Origin: Halieaceae bacterium
GTDB taxonomy: Bacteria; Pseudomonadota; Gammaproteobacteria; Pseudomonadales; Halieaceae
Length of the DNA stretch: 8,902 nucleotides
NCBI GenBank assembly: GCA_011523115.1
Contig: WTHO01000129.1
Coordinates: 1-8,902, forward strand
Direction: 5' to 3'
Below, piece by piece: positions 1-6,600 of this stretch (position 1 is the stretch's first letter; the number at the start of each line of letters is the position of its first letter). The notes under the pieces are model-generated. The model was given only the letters and a program-made list of their open reading frames with translations, did not search any database and was not told the origin of the DNA. A program made the position numbers and the translations under genes.

Positions 1-151
1 ACCGACTCCCAGATGGACCACGTATGACGCGGCGGCATTCGAGATTCCGCCCCCGAATCATGTGCCTATGACTGTTCAGCAGCGAGTTTATTCCTCGCCC
101 ATATGGTACGAACCCCCTAAGGTGGGTGCGGGCTCAGGTTGCCGGGGTTAG
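1..151 (+). CDS. DUF3604-family protein, C-terminal fragment
   Basis: Only the last 49 residues are in the window, read in the frame starting at base 2 and ending at the TAG at 149-151; the gene begins before the window. The tail starts PTPRWTTYDA and later reads QQRVYSSPIWYEP. This matches what I remember of the C-terminal end of DUF3604 (PF12228) proteins, where an IPTPRWTTYDA-like stretch is followed by an RA(Y/W)SSPIWY ending. These are large proteins, usually over 600 residues, of uncertain function and often exported. A short Gly-rich extension (VGAGSGCRG) follows the usual end. The gene converges on the amidase on the other strand, so it is probably not part of the catabolic operon. 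Assignment rests on recalled motif similarity, not on a search. Confidence 0.75.
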   Translation, partial: PTPRWTTYDAAAFEIPPPNHVPMTVQQRVYSSPIWYEPPKVGAGSGCRG

Positions 152-285
152 CGCCGACCAGTCTATGAGGGAGCCGCATCGCTGCCCGCCTCGCCGAGCT
201 ATGACCTATTGGCGTGACGTGCTCAGATCCTGCGCGCCACTCTGCCTTATGATCTTTTGCGCATGTGATCCGCTCATGGGCCGAG
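152..285. other. Intergenic region between convergent genes
   Basis: 134 bases separate the stop of the DUF3604 fragment from the stop of the - strand amidase. Short ORFs cross it on both strands, but none has a convincing ribosome site or recognisable product. I found no GC-rich hairpin followed by a T-run on either strand, so no intrinsic terminator is called although two transcription units meet here. Confidence 0.5.
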
Positions 286-1851
286 TCACATATCTTTCCA
301 GTCCCCAACGCTCTCAAATGCATCAGATACCCGGAGCACATCGATGTCGCGGTATCGCCTGCCAATGACCATGAGGCCGATGGGTAAGTCATCTGCCATG
401 CCACAGGGTATGTTGATCGCCGGATGACCCGTCATGTTGACCTGACACGTATTGCCCAACATTGCGTGCACAAACCCCGCCTGCTCCAAAATGGGGTCTG
501 AAGGAGAAGTAATGGGAGTCGCTCTGAAGGGAACCGTTGGCATAGCTAATACATCATAGCTTTGCAAAAGATCCTCGTACGCGTTGTTAACCAAGCCCCT
601 CAAATTCTGCGCTTTCGCGTGGTAAACCCCCTGATATTTGCGACTCATATATTCCCCCGCCAGCATCACCGACTTCACAGTGAAGCTGAGGTCATCAGCG
701 CGTGCTTTCATGCCATGACCGAAGGCTTCAATGAGGCCAACGTTGTAGAAGCCGCTCCAGTTGCTGCCGCCTCCGCTCGCTCTCAGCATGAAGTCAGCGG
801 CCCCTTGTAGGATGATCGCGAAAAAAATGGTTCCGGCATCAAAGTGAATCGGCATGTCGACTTCAGTCGCGGTGGCGCCTAAGTCCTCTAGCCGTCTGAT
901 GGCGGCTCTCACTTTTTTATCCACTACGGGATCACTTTCACCGTAGGCGGTTTCTGGCCAATCTGAGGCTTTTTGGTCAAAACCCTGCTTAATCACGCCG
1001 ATCTTCAAGCCCTTGACCCCCGAGCCAAGCGCAGGTGTGTAGTCGCGGTCATAATCAGCCGGTAGTTGATTCTGCCTTGGATCCAGTCCGTCTGGCCCAG
1101 CCATAGCCCCGAGCATCAGTGCAAGCTTCTCTGTGGAATCGGCCATTGGCCCGAGATGATCTAACGTCATGTCAATCATCATTGCGCCGGTGTAGGGTAA
1201 GAGGCCATAGCTGGGTTTTAGGCCATACACGCCCGACCAAGCAGACGGAATGCGAATAGAACCCCCCTGGTCACCTCCCAGCGCCATGGGCACATCGCCC
1301 GCGGCGATCACAGCGGCGGAACCAGAGGACGAGCCGCCAGTGGAGTGGGTTGGCTTGTGCGGATTTTTGACAGGCCCGTTCCAGCACGTCTGACTGTGCC
1401 CGGCGAAGCACAAGTCTTCGCAATTAACCTTGCCTTTAAATACTGCTCCGGCATCTAGCAGGCGTTCGACAACAGTCGCATCCACGTCGGGTACAAATCC
1501 CTCCAGCACGGGACTCCCGTTCATTGCTGGAATGCCCGCAACACAAATTGCATCCTTAACTGCAAATTCGACGCCAGCGAGTGGCCCGCTGTCCGCGCCT
1601 TTGATTTCTGCTCGGTGCGACCAGGCATTGAAAGGGTTATCAGTGGGATCTGGTTTGAAACCCGAAGTTCGCGGATATTTAACCCTCGGTTTGACGTCAC
1701 TGGTCAGCTCATCAATGCGTCGACAGATATTGATGGTTCCGCTCGCAAGCTCCTTGTATACCTCAATGTCTTGGCTATCGAGTCGTAACCCCAGATGGCG
1801 GGCGATGTCTTCAAATTCTTCAGTGGTGGGTGCAGATGGTCCTCGAGCCAT
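286..1851 (-). CDS. Amidase-signature hydrolase, Rhodococcus-amidase-like
   Basis: This 521-residue enzyme should hydrolyse a carboxamide (possibly an ester) to the carboxylate, in the cytoplasm; no signal peptide is visible. The amidase-signature Ser-cisSer-Lys triad is intact: K99 in FAVKDAI, cis-Ser S174 in TGGSSSGSAA, and nucleophile S198 in DQGGSIRIP, with the usual 24-residue spacing between the serines. An N-terminal region of about 90 residues before the core, the DQGGSIRIP variant and GLLPYTGAMMID followed by LDHLGPM resemble the 521-residue nitrile-associated amidase of Rhodococcus (triad K96/S171/S195) more than GatA. No nitrile hydratase lies beside it. The ATG at 1849-1851 is supported by GGAGGA four bases upstream. 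It is transcribed divergently from the + strand operon across a shared 186-base region, which hints at co-regulation. The physiological substrate is unknown. Confidence 0.92.
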   Translation of the reverse strand: MARGPSAPTTEEFEDIARHLGLRLDSQDIEVYKELASGTINICRRIDELTSDVKPRVKYPRTSGFKPDPTDNPFNAWSHRAEIKGADSGPLAGVEFAVKDAICVAGIPAMNGSPVLEGFVPDVDATVVERLLDAGAVFKGKVNCEDLCFAGHSQTCWNGPVKNPHKPTHSTGGSSSGSAAVIAAGDVPMALGGDQGGSIRIPSAWSGVYGLKPSYGLLPYTGAMMIDMTLDHLGPMADSTEKLALMLGAMAGPDGLDPRQNQLPADYDRDYTPALGSGVKGLKIGVIKQGFDQKASDWPETAYGESDPVVDKKVRAAIRRLEDLGATATEVDMPIHFDAGTIFFAIILQGAADFMLRASGGGSNWSGFYNVGLIEAFGHGMKARADDLSFTVKSVMLAGEYMSRKYQGVYHAKAQNLRGLVNNAYEDLLQSYDVLAMPTVPFRATPITSPSDPILEQAGFVHAMLGNTCQVNMTGHPAINIPCGMADDLPIGLMVIGRRYRDIDVLRVSDAFESVGDWKDM

Positions 1852-1855
1852 AGAT

Positions 1856-1861
1856 TCCTCC
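1856..1861 (-). promoter_or_regulatory. Ribosome binding site of the - strand amidase
   Basis: Reading the - strand, GGAGGA lies four bases before the ATG. It is a strong Shine-Dalgarno match and supports the 1851 start. Confidence 0.8.
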
Positions 1862-1890
1862 GAATATTACTGATGCGTGTAAACCGGCAG

Positions 1891-1907
1891 CTCACTCGAT
1901 GAATGAG
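1891..1907. promoter_or_regulatory. Imperfect palindrome, possible operator
   Basis: CTCACTC and GAATGAG form 7-base arms with one mismatch around the 3-base centre GAT. The element sits on the predicted start point and -10 edge of the amidase promoter, where a repressor site would be effective. A 17-base imperfect palindrome can arise by chance; no regulator gene is in the window to pair with it. Confidence 0.25.
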
Positions 1908-1935
1908 AATATGGCCTTTATCTTCCTCGCCTCAA
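1906..1935 (-). promoter_or_regulatory. Candidate sigma70-type promoter for the amidase
   Basis: On the - strand a TTGAGG -35-like box (complement of 1930-1935) and a TATTCT -10-like box (complement of 1906-1911) are 18 bases apart. Transcription would start near 1899 and leave a leader of about 48 bases. Each box has mismatches to consensus and no transcript evidence exists, so this is only a candidate. Confidence 0.35.
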
Positions 1936-1984
1936 CGGTATTTGCAAGGCTTGGCGGGATGCCTAGTTTTCGCTCAGGAGTTCT

Positions 1985-2010
1985 TATATTGTCGGTGGGG
2001 TGGATCCCCA
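1985..2010 (+). promoter_or_regulatory. Candidate -10 box and leader hairpin of the + strand operon
   Basis: TATATT at 1985-1990 is a good -10 match, but no convincing -35 lies 16-18 bases upstream. A second possibility is TTGCAA (1942-1947) with TAGTTT (1964-1969) at 16 bases. Just downstream, TGGGG and CCCCA (1996-2000 and 2006-2010) can pair around a 5-base loop, which would place a small hairpin at or near the 5' end of the message. Both calls are weak. Confidence 0.22.
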
Positions 2011-2025
2011 ATACTCGCATGAGTT

Positions 2026-2031
2026 AGGAGG
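2026..2031 (+). promoter_or_regulatory. Ribosome binding site deciding the GTG start of the ligase
   Basis: AGGAGG, a perfect core Shine-Dalgarno sequence, lies six bases before the GTG at 2038. It supports this GTG as the true initiation codon. Confidence 0.8.
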
Positions 2032-2037
2032 TTTTCA

Positions 2038-3615
2038 GTGACGTACAGGGCGCATGACTGGATCAAGCATCATGCTCGGCGCAGGCCAGACCATGTAGCG
2101 CTGGTAGATGTTGAGGCTGGCGTGGAGCTGACCTACGCAGAGCTGGACAGAAAAATAGATAGGTGTGCAGCTTTTTTGCACGCTGAGCATCAGGTGGCCG
2201 CCGGCGATCGGGTAGCGATTCTGTGCCAGAACTGTCCGGAAGTGTTCGTAATCGAATTTGCTTGTGCTCGCTTGCGAGCGATTTTCCTGCCGCTTAACTG
2301 GCGCTTGGCAATCTCGGAGTTAGATTATCTGATCAGTGATGCGACCCCACGGATCGTATTTGCTGACGATGAGCACATTGGTCGAGCGCAGCAGGTGTGC
2401 GAAAAACGACCAGAAAGTACTGCTATGGCGATTGGCGAGGGCACTGATTTCGAGAAGATTCTCGCGATGGGGGATCTCTCGTTACCGCCTCTACCAGCCG
2501 CAGATTTTGACGATGTGTGGATGATCTTGTACACCTCAGGCACGACAGGTCGGCCCAAGGGGGCCACGCTCACTCATGGCCAGAACTATCTGCAGGCGGT
2601 CGGGCTCGGCGCAGAATATGGGGTAACTCATGAGACCGTCGGACTCACCTATACCCCTACTTTTCACGCCAGCGGGTTGTTTATGTTCGCTCACCCGACC
2701 CTGCTTTTCGGTGGAACCACCCACCTGATGCGAAGTTTCGACGCTCAAACTGTGTTGAATATGATGACGGACAGATCTTTGGGTCTGACGCACTCTTTGG
2801 CCATTCCAACCAATCTGCTCATGATTCGTAATCTCCCCGACTTCGAGAAGGCGGACTTTGGCAACATGGTTATTCCCTCCGGGGGGGCCCCAGTGCCGGG
2901 CGCGCTGATAAAGACGTTTTCTGAGCACGGTGCCCAGGTGCCGCAGGTGTGGGGCATGACTGAGTTGTCGGGCGTTTCGACAAGCCTCCCGCCTGACAAA
3001 GCGATGGAAAAGGCGGGTTCGTGTGGCCCGCCCTTGATGAACATTGACGTCGCAGTCATCGATGAACATGACAACTTTATTACCACCGCTAACGTCACAG
3101 GTGAGCTGGTTGCCAGAGGCCCCATGATTACTAAAGGCTATTGGGGACTGGGCGACGCTAACGCGCAGTTCTACCTCGAAGGACAGTGGTTTCGGACTGG
3201 CGATGCTGGAAAGATCGATGAGGAAGGGTACGTCACGATTATCGGTCGCTGGAAGGACATGTACATTTCTGGCGGGGAGAATGTATACCCGGCCGAAGTT
3301 GAGGAGGTCATATATCAATTACCGGCGGTCGATGAGGTTGCAGTAATTGGTATACCGCATGAATTGTGGGGTGAGACGGGGATGGCATGTATCGTCATTA
3401 AGCCAGATCAGAAGCTCAGTGAAACTGATGTCACGGAGCATTGCTTGGCCAAGTTGGCGAAGTACAAAGTTCCCAAAGTCGTTCAGTTTTTGGAAGAACT
3501 GCCCCACAGTGCAAACGGAAAAATATTGAAACATGTGCTGAGAGACAATCTTGGCATTGCGGACGAGTTGGATCGAACATTGCGAAGCAAAAGTGAGGAG
3601 GGGAACCATGCCTGA
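2038..3615 (+). CDS. Acyl-CoA synthetase / AMP-dependent ligase
   Basis: A 525-residue member of the ANL adenylating superfamily. It should activate a carboxylic acid with ATP to an acyl-adenylate and then to the CoA thioester, in the cytoplasm. Visible core motifs, in order: P-loop YTSGTTGRPKG (165-175), WGMTE (305-309), WFRTGD with D389, the hinge region GRWKD (403-407) followed by ISGGENVYPAEVEE, and the C-terminal ANGKILK with catalytic K495. Length fits fatty-acyl or aromatic-acid CoA ligases and all key residues are present, so it should be active. The start is GTG with a strong ribosome site. It is the first gene of the + strand run, and its stop overlaps the next start by eight bases (ATGCCTGA), indicating translational coupling. 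Chain length or aromatic preference cannot be told from these motifs. Confidence 0.93.
   Translation: MTYRAHDWIKHHARRRPDHVALVDVEAGVELTYAELDRKIDRCAAFLHAEHQVAAGDRVAILCQNCPEVFVIEFACARLRAIFLPLNWRLAISELDYLISDATPRIVFADDEHIGRAQQVCEKRPESTAMAIGEGTDFEKILAMGDLSLPPLPAADFDDVWMILYTSGTTGRPKGATLTHGQNYLQAVGLGAEYGVTHETVGLTYTPTFHASGLFMFAHPTLLFGGTTHLMRSFDAQTVLNMMTDRSLGLTHSLAIPTNLLMIRNLPDFEKADFGNMVIPSGGAPVPGALIKTFSEHGAQVPQVWGMTELSGVSTSLPPDKAMEKAGSCGPPLMNIDVAVIDEHDNFITTANVTGELVARGPMITKGYWGLGDANAQFYLEGQWFRTGDAGKIDEEGYVTIIGRWKDMYISGGENVYPAEVEEVIYQLPAVDEVAVIGIPHELWGETGMACIVIKPDQKLSETDVTEHCLAKLAKYKVPKVVQFLEELPHSANGKILKHVLRDNLGIADELDRTLRSKSEEGNHA
3595..3603 (+). promoter_or_regulatory. Ribosome binding site deciding the start of SnoaL-like protein 1
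   Basis: GAGGAGGGG lies four bases before the ATG at 3608. The in-frame ATG at 3551 lies deep inside the ligase gene without such a site, so 3608 is the preferred start. Confidence 0.75.
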
Positions 3616-4117
3616 TTTCAGAGGAGCCAGACCTGATGAGCCCTTAGAAAAGCGGATTGCTCGTCTTGAAGACATTGAATCCATTAGGCAGTTGAAACAC
3701 CAATACGCTGTGTGTTGCGACAACGGTTATGACGCGGACGGCATGTCCAGTTTGTTTATCCCCGATGCAGTTTGGGAGTCAAACAAATTTGGAACCTATC
3801 ATGGCCGAGAAGAGATACATCGGTTTATCAGCGAAGTTGGCTCCGACTTGGTTTTTGCCCTCCACTATATGAACAACGCCATCATAGACGTGGCTGAGGA
3901 CGGTTTGAGCGCGAAGGGCACGTGGATACTGTATGAGCCCGCTACGATGACGAGGTCCGAAGACCCGGGCAAGGATTCAGTTGTGATCACTGCAGACTAT
4001 GCAGATGACTTTGTTAAGGTAGATGGGGAGTGGCGGTTCTCATATGTCCGTGCGAACTTCCGGACGGTCGCGAATCTACATGAGGGTTGGCACGATAATC
4101 CCTACAGAGAGGGTTAG
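3608..4117 (+). CDS. SnoaL-like / NTF2-fold protein 1
   Basis: With the start at 3608 the protein has 169 residues and begins MPDFRGARPDEP. The stretch RLEDIESIRQLKHQYAVCCD, then YDADGMSSLFIPDAVWES and GREEIHRFI, is the hallmark N-terminal half of SnoaL_4-type (PF13577) cone-shaped alpha+beta domains, the NTF2 superfamily. Members include dehydratases, isomerases, epoxide hydrolases and small subunits of ring-hydroxylating oxygenases, so function follows context only. A His in FALHYMNNAI and acidic residues in the DADG region are candidate pocket residues. It is coupled to the ligase by an eight-base overlap, and has a clear paralogue two genes downstream. A reading frame to 3551 is open but would overlap the ligase by 65 bases and lacks a ribosome site. 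Confidence 0.85.
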   Translation: MPDFRGARPDEPLEKRIARLEDIESIRQLKHQYAVCCDNGYDADGMSSLFIPDAVWESNKFGTYHGREEIHRFISEVGSDLVFALHYMNNAIIDVAEDGLSAKGTWILYEPATMTRSEDPGKDSVVITADYADDFVKVDGEWRFSYVRANFRTVANLHEGWHDNPYREG

Positions 4118-4238
4118 AGGTGAAACTTGATTTAAAAAGTGTTGACCTCGATACCACTCTCGCAGCAGTGCCCGGGTGAAGCCAATGCAGACGGTGGAAA
4201 TTCGCTTGAGATGCGGAGAGAAGAGCTGGAGGTAGCTG
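4118..4238 (+). other. Gap inside the operon with tiny unassigned ORFs
   Basis: This is by far the longest gap in the + strand run. A GTG at 4120, three bases past the SnoaL stop, opens a 19-codon frame beginning MKLDLKSVDLDT and ending in TGA at 4177-4179. A GTG at 4176 overlaps that stop (GTGA) and opens a second 19-codon frame to TAG at 4233-4235. A third frame is open from GTG 4139 to TAA 4244-4246. None resembles a protein I recognise. They may be coding leftovers of a deleted or frameshifted gene, a short leader that couples translation, or chance. No promoter or terminator stands out. Confidence 0.35.
4228..4233 (+). promoter_or_regulatory. Ribosome binding site of the second amidase
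   Basis: GGAGGT lies five bases before the ATG at 4239. It favours this start over the in-frame ATG seven codons later. Confidence 0.75.
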
Positions 4239-5645
4239 ATGGATAACGAGAGCATCGCAATGGGGGGGCTCTTGGAAGTTTCCCAACTGGTTAAGAACGG
4301 GGAAATATCGTCGACCGAAGTGACCCGCACTATTCTTGAGAGGATCGAGAGGCTCAATCCCGAATACAAAATCTTCAACACGGTATCAGGCGATCTTGCC
4401 ATGGAACAGGCGCGGGCGGCTGATACGGAAATACTAAGCGGAAAATACAGAGGCCCGTTGCACGGCCTTCCGGTCGCGGTCAAGGACATCATTGATACCG
4501 CTGGGGTACGCACCACCTACGGCTCTGGCCTGTTCAGGGAGCACGTGCCGTCTGCGGACGCTACGGTAATCCAAAAATTTAAAGCAGCAGGAGCCGTAAC
4601 CATCGGCAAACTGGCAACCACAGAGTTTGCGCTTTATGGCTATGCCGATGACTTTCAAGTGCCTCTCAATCCCTGGAGTAAGAGTCACTGGGTAGGGGTT
4701 TCCTCCAGTGGTTCCGGTGCCTGTGTCGCAGCAGGTCTGGCCTTCGCTTCACTCGGAACGGATACAGGGGGGTCGATCCGATTTCCGTCCGCAGCTTGTG
4801 GGGCCGTAGGCCTAAAGCCGACGTTCGGCAGAGTGAGTCGGAAAGGCGTTTTTCCGCTGGCAGATACCCTCGACCATGTTGGTCCGATGACGCGAAGGGC
4901 GGTGGATTCCGCCATCGTATTGCAGGCGTTGGAAGGGCAGGATTCAGGTGATCCTTTCACAAAAAAATTCAATGCCAGTGACTATTCGAAGGTCACCTCT
5001 GAGAGTCCGGGTAACATCACTGTCGGTATCGATATTGCCCTGTGTACCGAGGGCATTGATCCGGAAATCACCCATGCGACGTTGGAGGCCCGAGGCATTC
5101 TGGAGGGATTGGGCATCAAGGTAGTCGAGGTTGATGCGTCGGGATTGTTGGAGGGTTTGGAGCACCTATGGCTGATACTGGCGGCCGAGGCGACTCACTC
5201 TCACCGGCACCTGTATCCAGAGCGTGCGTTGGATTATGGTCCGGTGTTCAGGGATTTGCTGGAGATCGGTCACGGGCTCTCAGGTCCTTTCATCGCAGAG
5301 GGCAATGTCCGCCGCTATCGCGCAATCGCCGCAGCCGCTGCACTCTTTGAGACCGTCGATGCTCTGTTAATGCCGGCTACCTCTATGACCCCGATTCCCG
5401 TCGAGGAGTTCCCGCCTCAACAGGTTGCTGACGTCGATTCGTTTCCAGCAATGCTTCGAACGACCGGGCCCTTCAACTTTACGGGTAACCCGACTCTGAA
5501 TTTAACCGCGGGCTTCTCGAAGGAGGATTTGCCTTTGGCGATCCAGTTCGCGGGCAGGCATGGTGAAGAGGAAACGTTATTCAAACTCGCTCACGCCTTC
5601 GAGACGGAAGCAGGACACTACCGAAAGTTGCCGCCCTTTTCTTAA
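4239..5645 (+). CDS. Amidase-signature hydrolase, GatA-like
   Basis: A 468-residue amidase-signature enzyme expected to cleave an amide, or possibly an ester, in the cytoplasm. The triad is complete: K82 in VAVKDIIDTAG, cis-Ser S155 in WVGVSSSGSG, and nucleophile S179 in TDTGGSIRFPSA, 24 residues apart as in GatA. The first glycine pair before the cis-Ser is changed to GV, a mild departure from the common GGSS. Length and overall pattern (GPLHGLPVAVKD, VGLKPTFGRVS, DTLDHVGPM) are those of stand-alone AtzF/GatA-like amidases. No gatB or gatC is nearby, so a role in tRNA amidation is unlikely. It lies between two SnoaL-like paralogues, 18 bases before the second. It differs clearly from the - strand amidase and is not a recent duplicate of it. 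Substrate unknown. Confidence 0.9.
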   Translation: MDNESIAMGGLLEVSQLVKNGEISSTEVTRTILERIERLNPEYKIFNTVSGDLAMEQARAADTEILSGKYRGPLHGLPVAVKDIIDTAGVRTTYGSGLFREHVPSADATVIQKFKAAGAVTIGKLATTEFALYGYADDFQVPLNPWSKSHWVGVSSSGSGACVAAGLAFASLGTDTGGSIRFPSAACGAVGLKPTFGRVSRKGVFPLADTLDHVGPMTRRAVDSAIVLQALEGQDSGDPFTKKFNASDYSKVTSESPGNITVGIDIALCTEGIDPEITHATLEARGILEGLGIKVVEVDASGLLEGLEHLWLILAAEATHSHRHLYPERALDYGPVFRDLLEIGHGLSGPFIAEGNVRRYRAIAAAAALFETVDALLMPATSMTPIPVEEFPPQQVADVDSFPAMLRTTGPFNFTGNPTLNLTAGFSKEDLPLAIQFAGRHGEEETLFKLAHAFETEAGHYRKLPPFS

Positions 5646-5652
5646 CTTCAAT

Positions 5653-5657
5653 GGAGG
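5653..5657 (+). promoter_or_regulatory. Ribosome binding site of SnoaL-like protein 2
   Basis: GGAGG lies six bases before the ATG at 5664 within the 18-base gap after the amidase stop. Confidence 0.7.
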
Positions 5658-5663
5658 TCTCTC

Positions 5664-6134
5664 ATGGCTACCGAAACTCTAGAAGAGCGTCTGCAGAGGA
5701 TTGAGGACATTGAGGCGATTCGCCTGCTAAAACATCGATACTGTGCGTTCTGTGACGATAACTACGATGCAGACGGGATCGCCGCACTGTTTACCGAAAA
5801 TGCCGTGTGGGACGCCGGACCTTTTGGCAGAAACGAGGGTCGTGAAGCAATTCGGGAATATTTCAGAGGCACCCCAGATAATATTTCCTTTGCTATTCAT
5901 CAGGTCAGCAACTCAGCGATCGAGGTAGACGGAGACAGTGCTAAGGGTAGCTGGTATCTCTGGCAGCCTATGGTAATGCGAGATGAGAATAGGGCCCTGT
6001 GGCTTGCGGCGAGATACGATGAGCTTTACCTGAGACAGGACGGTCATTGGCTGATTCATGACTGTAAAGTGCAGGTAAGAATGTTATCCCCCTATGAAAA
6101 AGGGTTTGGGCAGGAGCGGGTGACAGAGCTCTAG
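5664..6134 (+). CDS. SnoaL-like / NTF2-fold protein 2
   Basis: A 156-residue protein that is plainly a paralogue of the 169-residue SnoaL-like protein encoded at 3608. Shared landmarks are RIEDIEAIRLLKHRYCAFCD, YDADGIAALFTENAVWD, the GREAI(R) helix, FAIHQVSNSAIEV and AKGSWYLWQP, aligned in the same order with RLEDIESIRQLKHQY, DAVWES, GREEI, FALHYMNNAI and AKGTWILYEP. The conserved His in FA(I/L)H and the acidic DADG are candidate catalytic or pocket residues. Family members act as dehydratases, isomerases or hydrolases on small hydrophobic substrates. Two divergent copies in one operon suggest a heteromer or two successive steps. It has no signal peptide. The exact reaction cannot be assigned from sequence. 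Confidence 0.85.
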   Translation: MATETLEERLQRIEDIEAIRLLKHRYCAFCDDNYDADGIAALFTENAVWDAGPFGRNEGREAIREYFRGTPDNISFAIHQVSNSAIEVDGDSAKGSWYLWQPMVMRDENRALWLAARYDELYLRQDGHWLIHDCKVQVRMLSPYEKGFGQERVTEL

Positions 6135-6187
6135 GATCCTGGTGGGACATTTGCATCTGTCGCCAAAGTTTTTGTCAGAGACCGATT

Positions 6188-6592
6188 ATGGATTTACATC
6201 ACGTTCACCTGTTTTGCACTGATATTGAAGCGACAGTCCAGTGGTGGACGGAAATGATGGGCGCGGAAGTTGCTTTTGATGGTGAAATGGGCGGTTCCAG
6301 AAATGTATTTATGAGAATTGGAGAGGGCAGGCTGCACCTCTACGATCAGCACCCAAGGGGAGATCAAAAAAACGCGGTTCACCATATCGGCATCCGTTGC
6401 ACAAATCTGGTTCAAATTTATGAAACGCTCAAAGGTAAGGGCGTCGCTTTTCGGAGCGGTGTGCGAGAGTTCGGTAGTTGGAGATACATCATGTGCCCTG
6501 CACCGGATGGCATCTTGTTGGAACTTTTTGAAATTGATCTTGATCAGATAGAAGAGCCTCTGGCTCGATATTTCTCCGATGCAGCCATGTAA
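6188..6592 (+). CDS. VOC (glyoxalase/dioxygenase fold) protein
   Basis: A 134-residue single-domain protein of the vicinal-oxygen-chelate superfamily. It opens MDLHHVHLFCTDIEATVQWW, the typical first beta-alpha unit with metal ligand H5, and continues with the second unit at VHHIGIRCTN (H66 or H65) and the closing PDGILLELFE with E112. The His-His-Glu set suggests a divalent-metal enzyme that would act as a dimer. Superfamily reactions include isomerisation, epimerisation, glyoxalase chemistry and extradiol cleavage; the single domain is shorter than most catechol 2,3-dioxygenases. The ribosome site is weak (AGAGAC, about five bases upstream of the ATG). It ends eight bases before the monooxygenase gene, so the two are probably co-translated and act on related intermediates. 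Confidence 0.85.
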   Translation: MDLHHVHLFCTDIEATVQWWTEMMGAEVAFDGEMGGSRNVFMRIGEGRLHLYDQHPRGDQKNAVHHIGIRCTNLVQIYETLKGKGVAFRSGVREFGSWRYIMCPAPDGILLELFEIDLDQIEEPLARYFSDAAM

Positions 6593-6600
6593 GCGCAGAT

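Noticed and set aside
286..1851. Nitrile degradation locus
   Set aside because: The amidase resembles nitrile-associated enzymes, but no nitrile hydratase subunits or activator are in the window.
2536..3318. A 260-codon - strand ORF
   Set aside because: It lies entirely opposite the ligase, whose motifs are intact, and its translation is low-complexity in type with no recognisable domain.
3551..3607. Upstream start for SnoaL-like protein 1
   Set aside because: It would add 19 residues out of frame inside the ligase gene, without a ribosome site, whereas GAGGAGGGG precedes the ATG at 3608.
4239..5645. GatA subunit of the tRNA amidotransferase
   Set aside because: No gatB or gatC is nearby and the setting is catabolic; the GV before the cis-Ser also departs from typical GatA.
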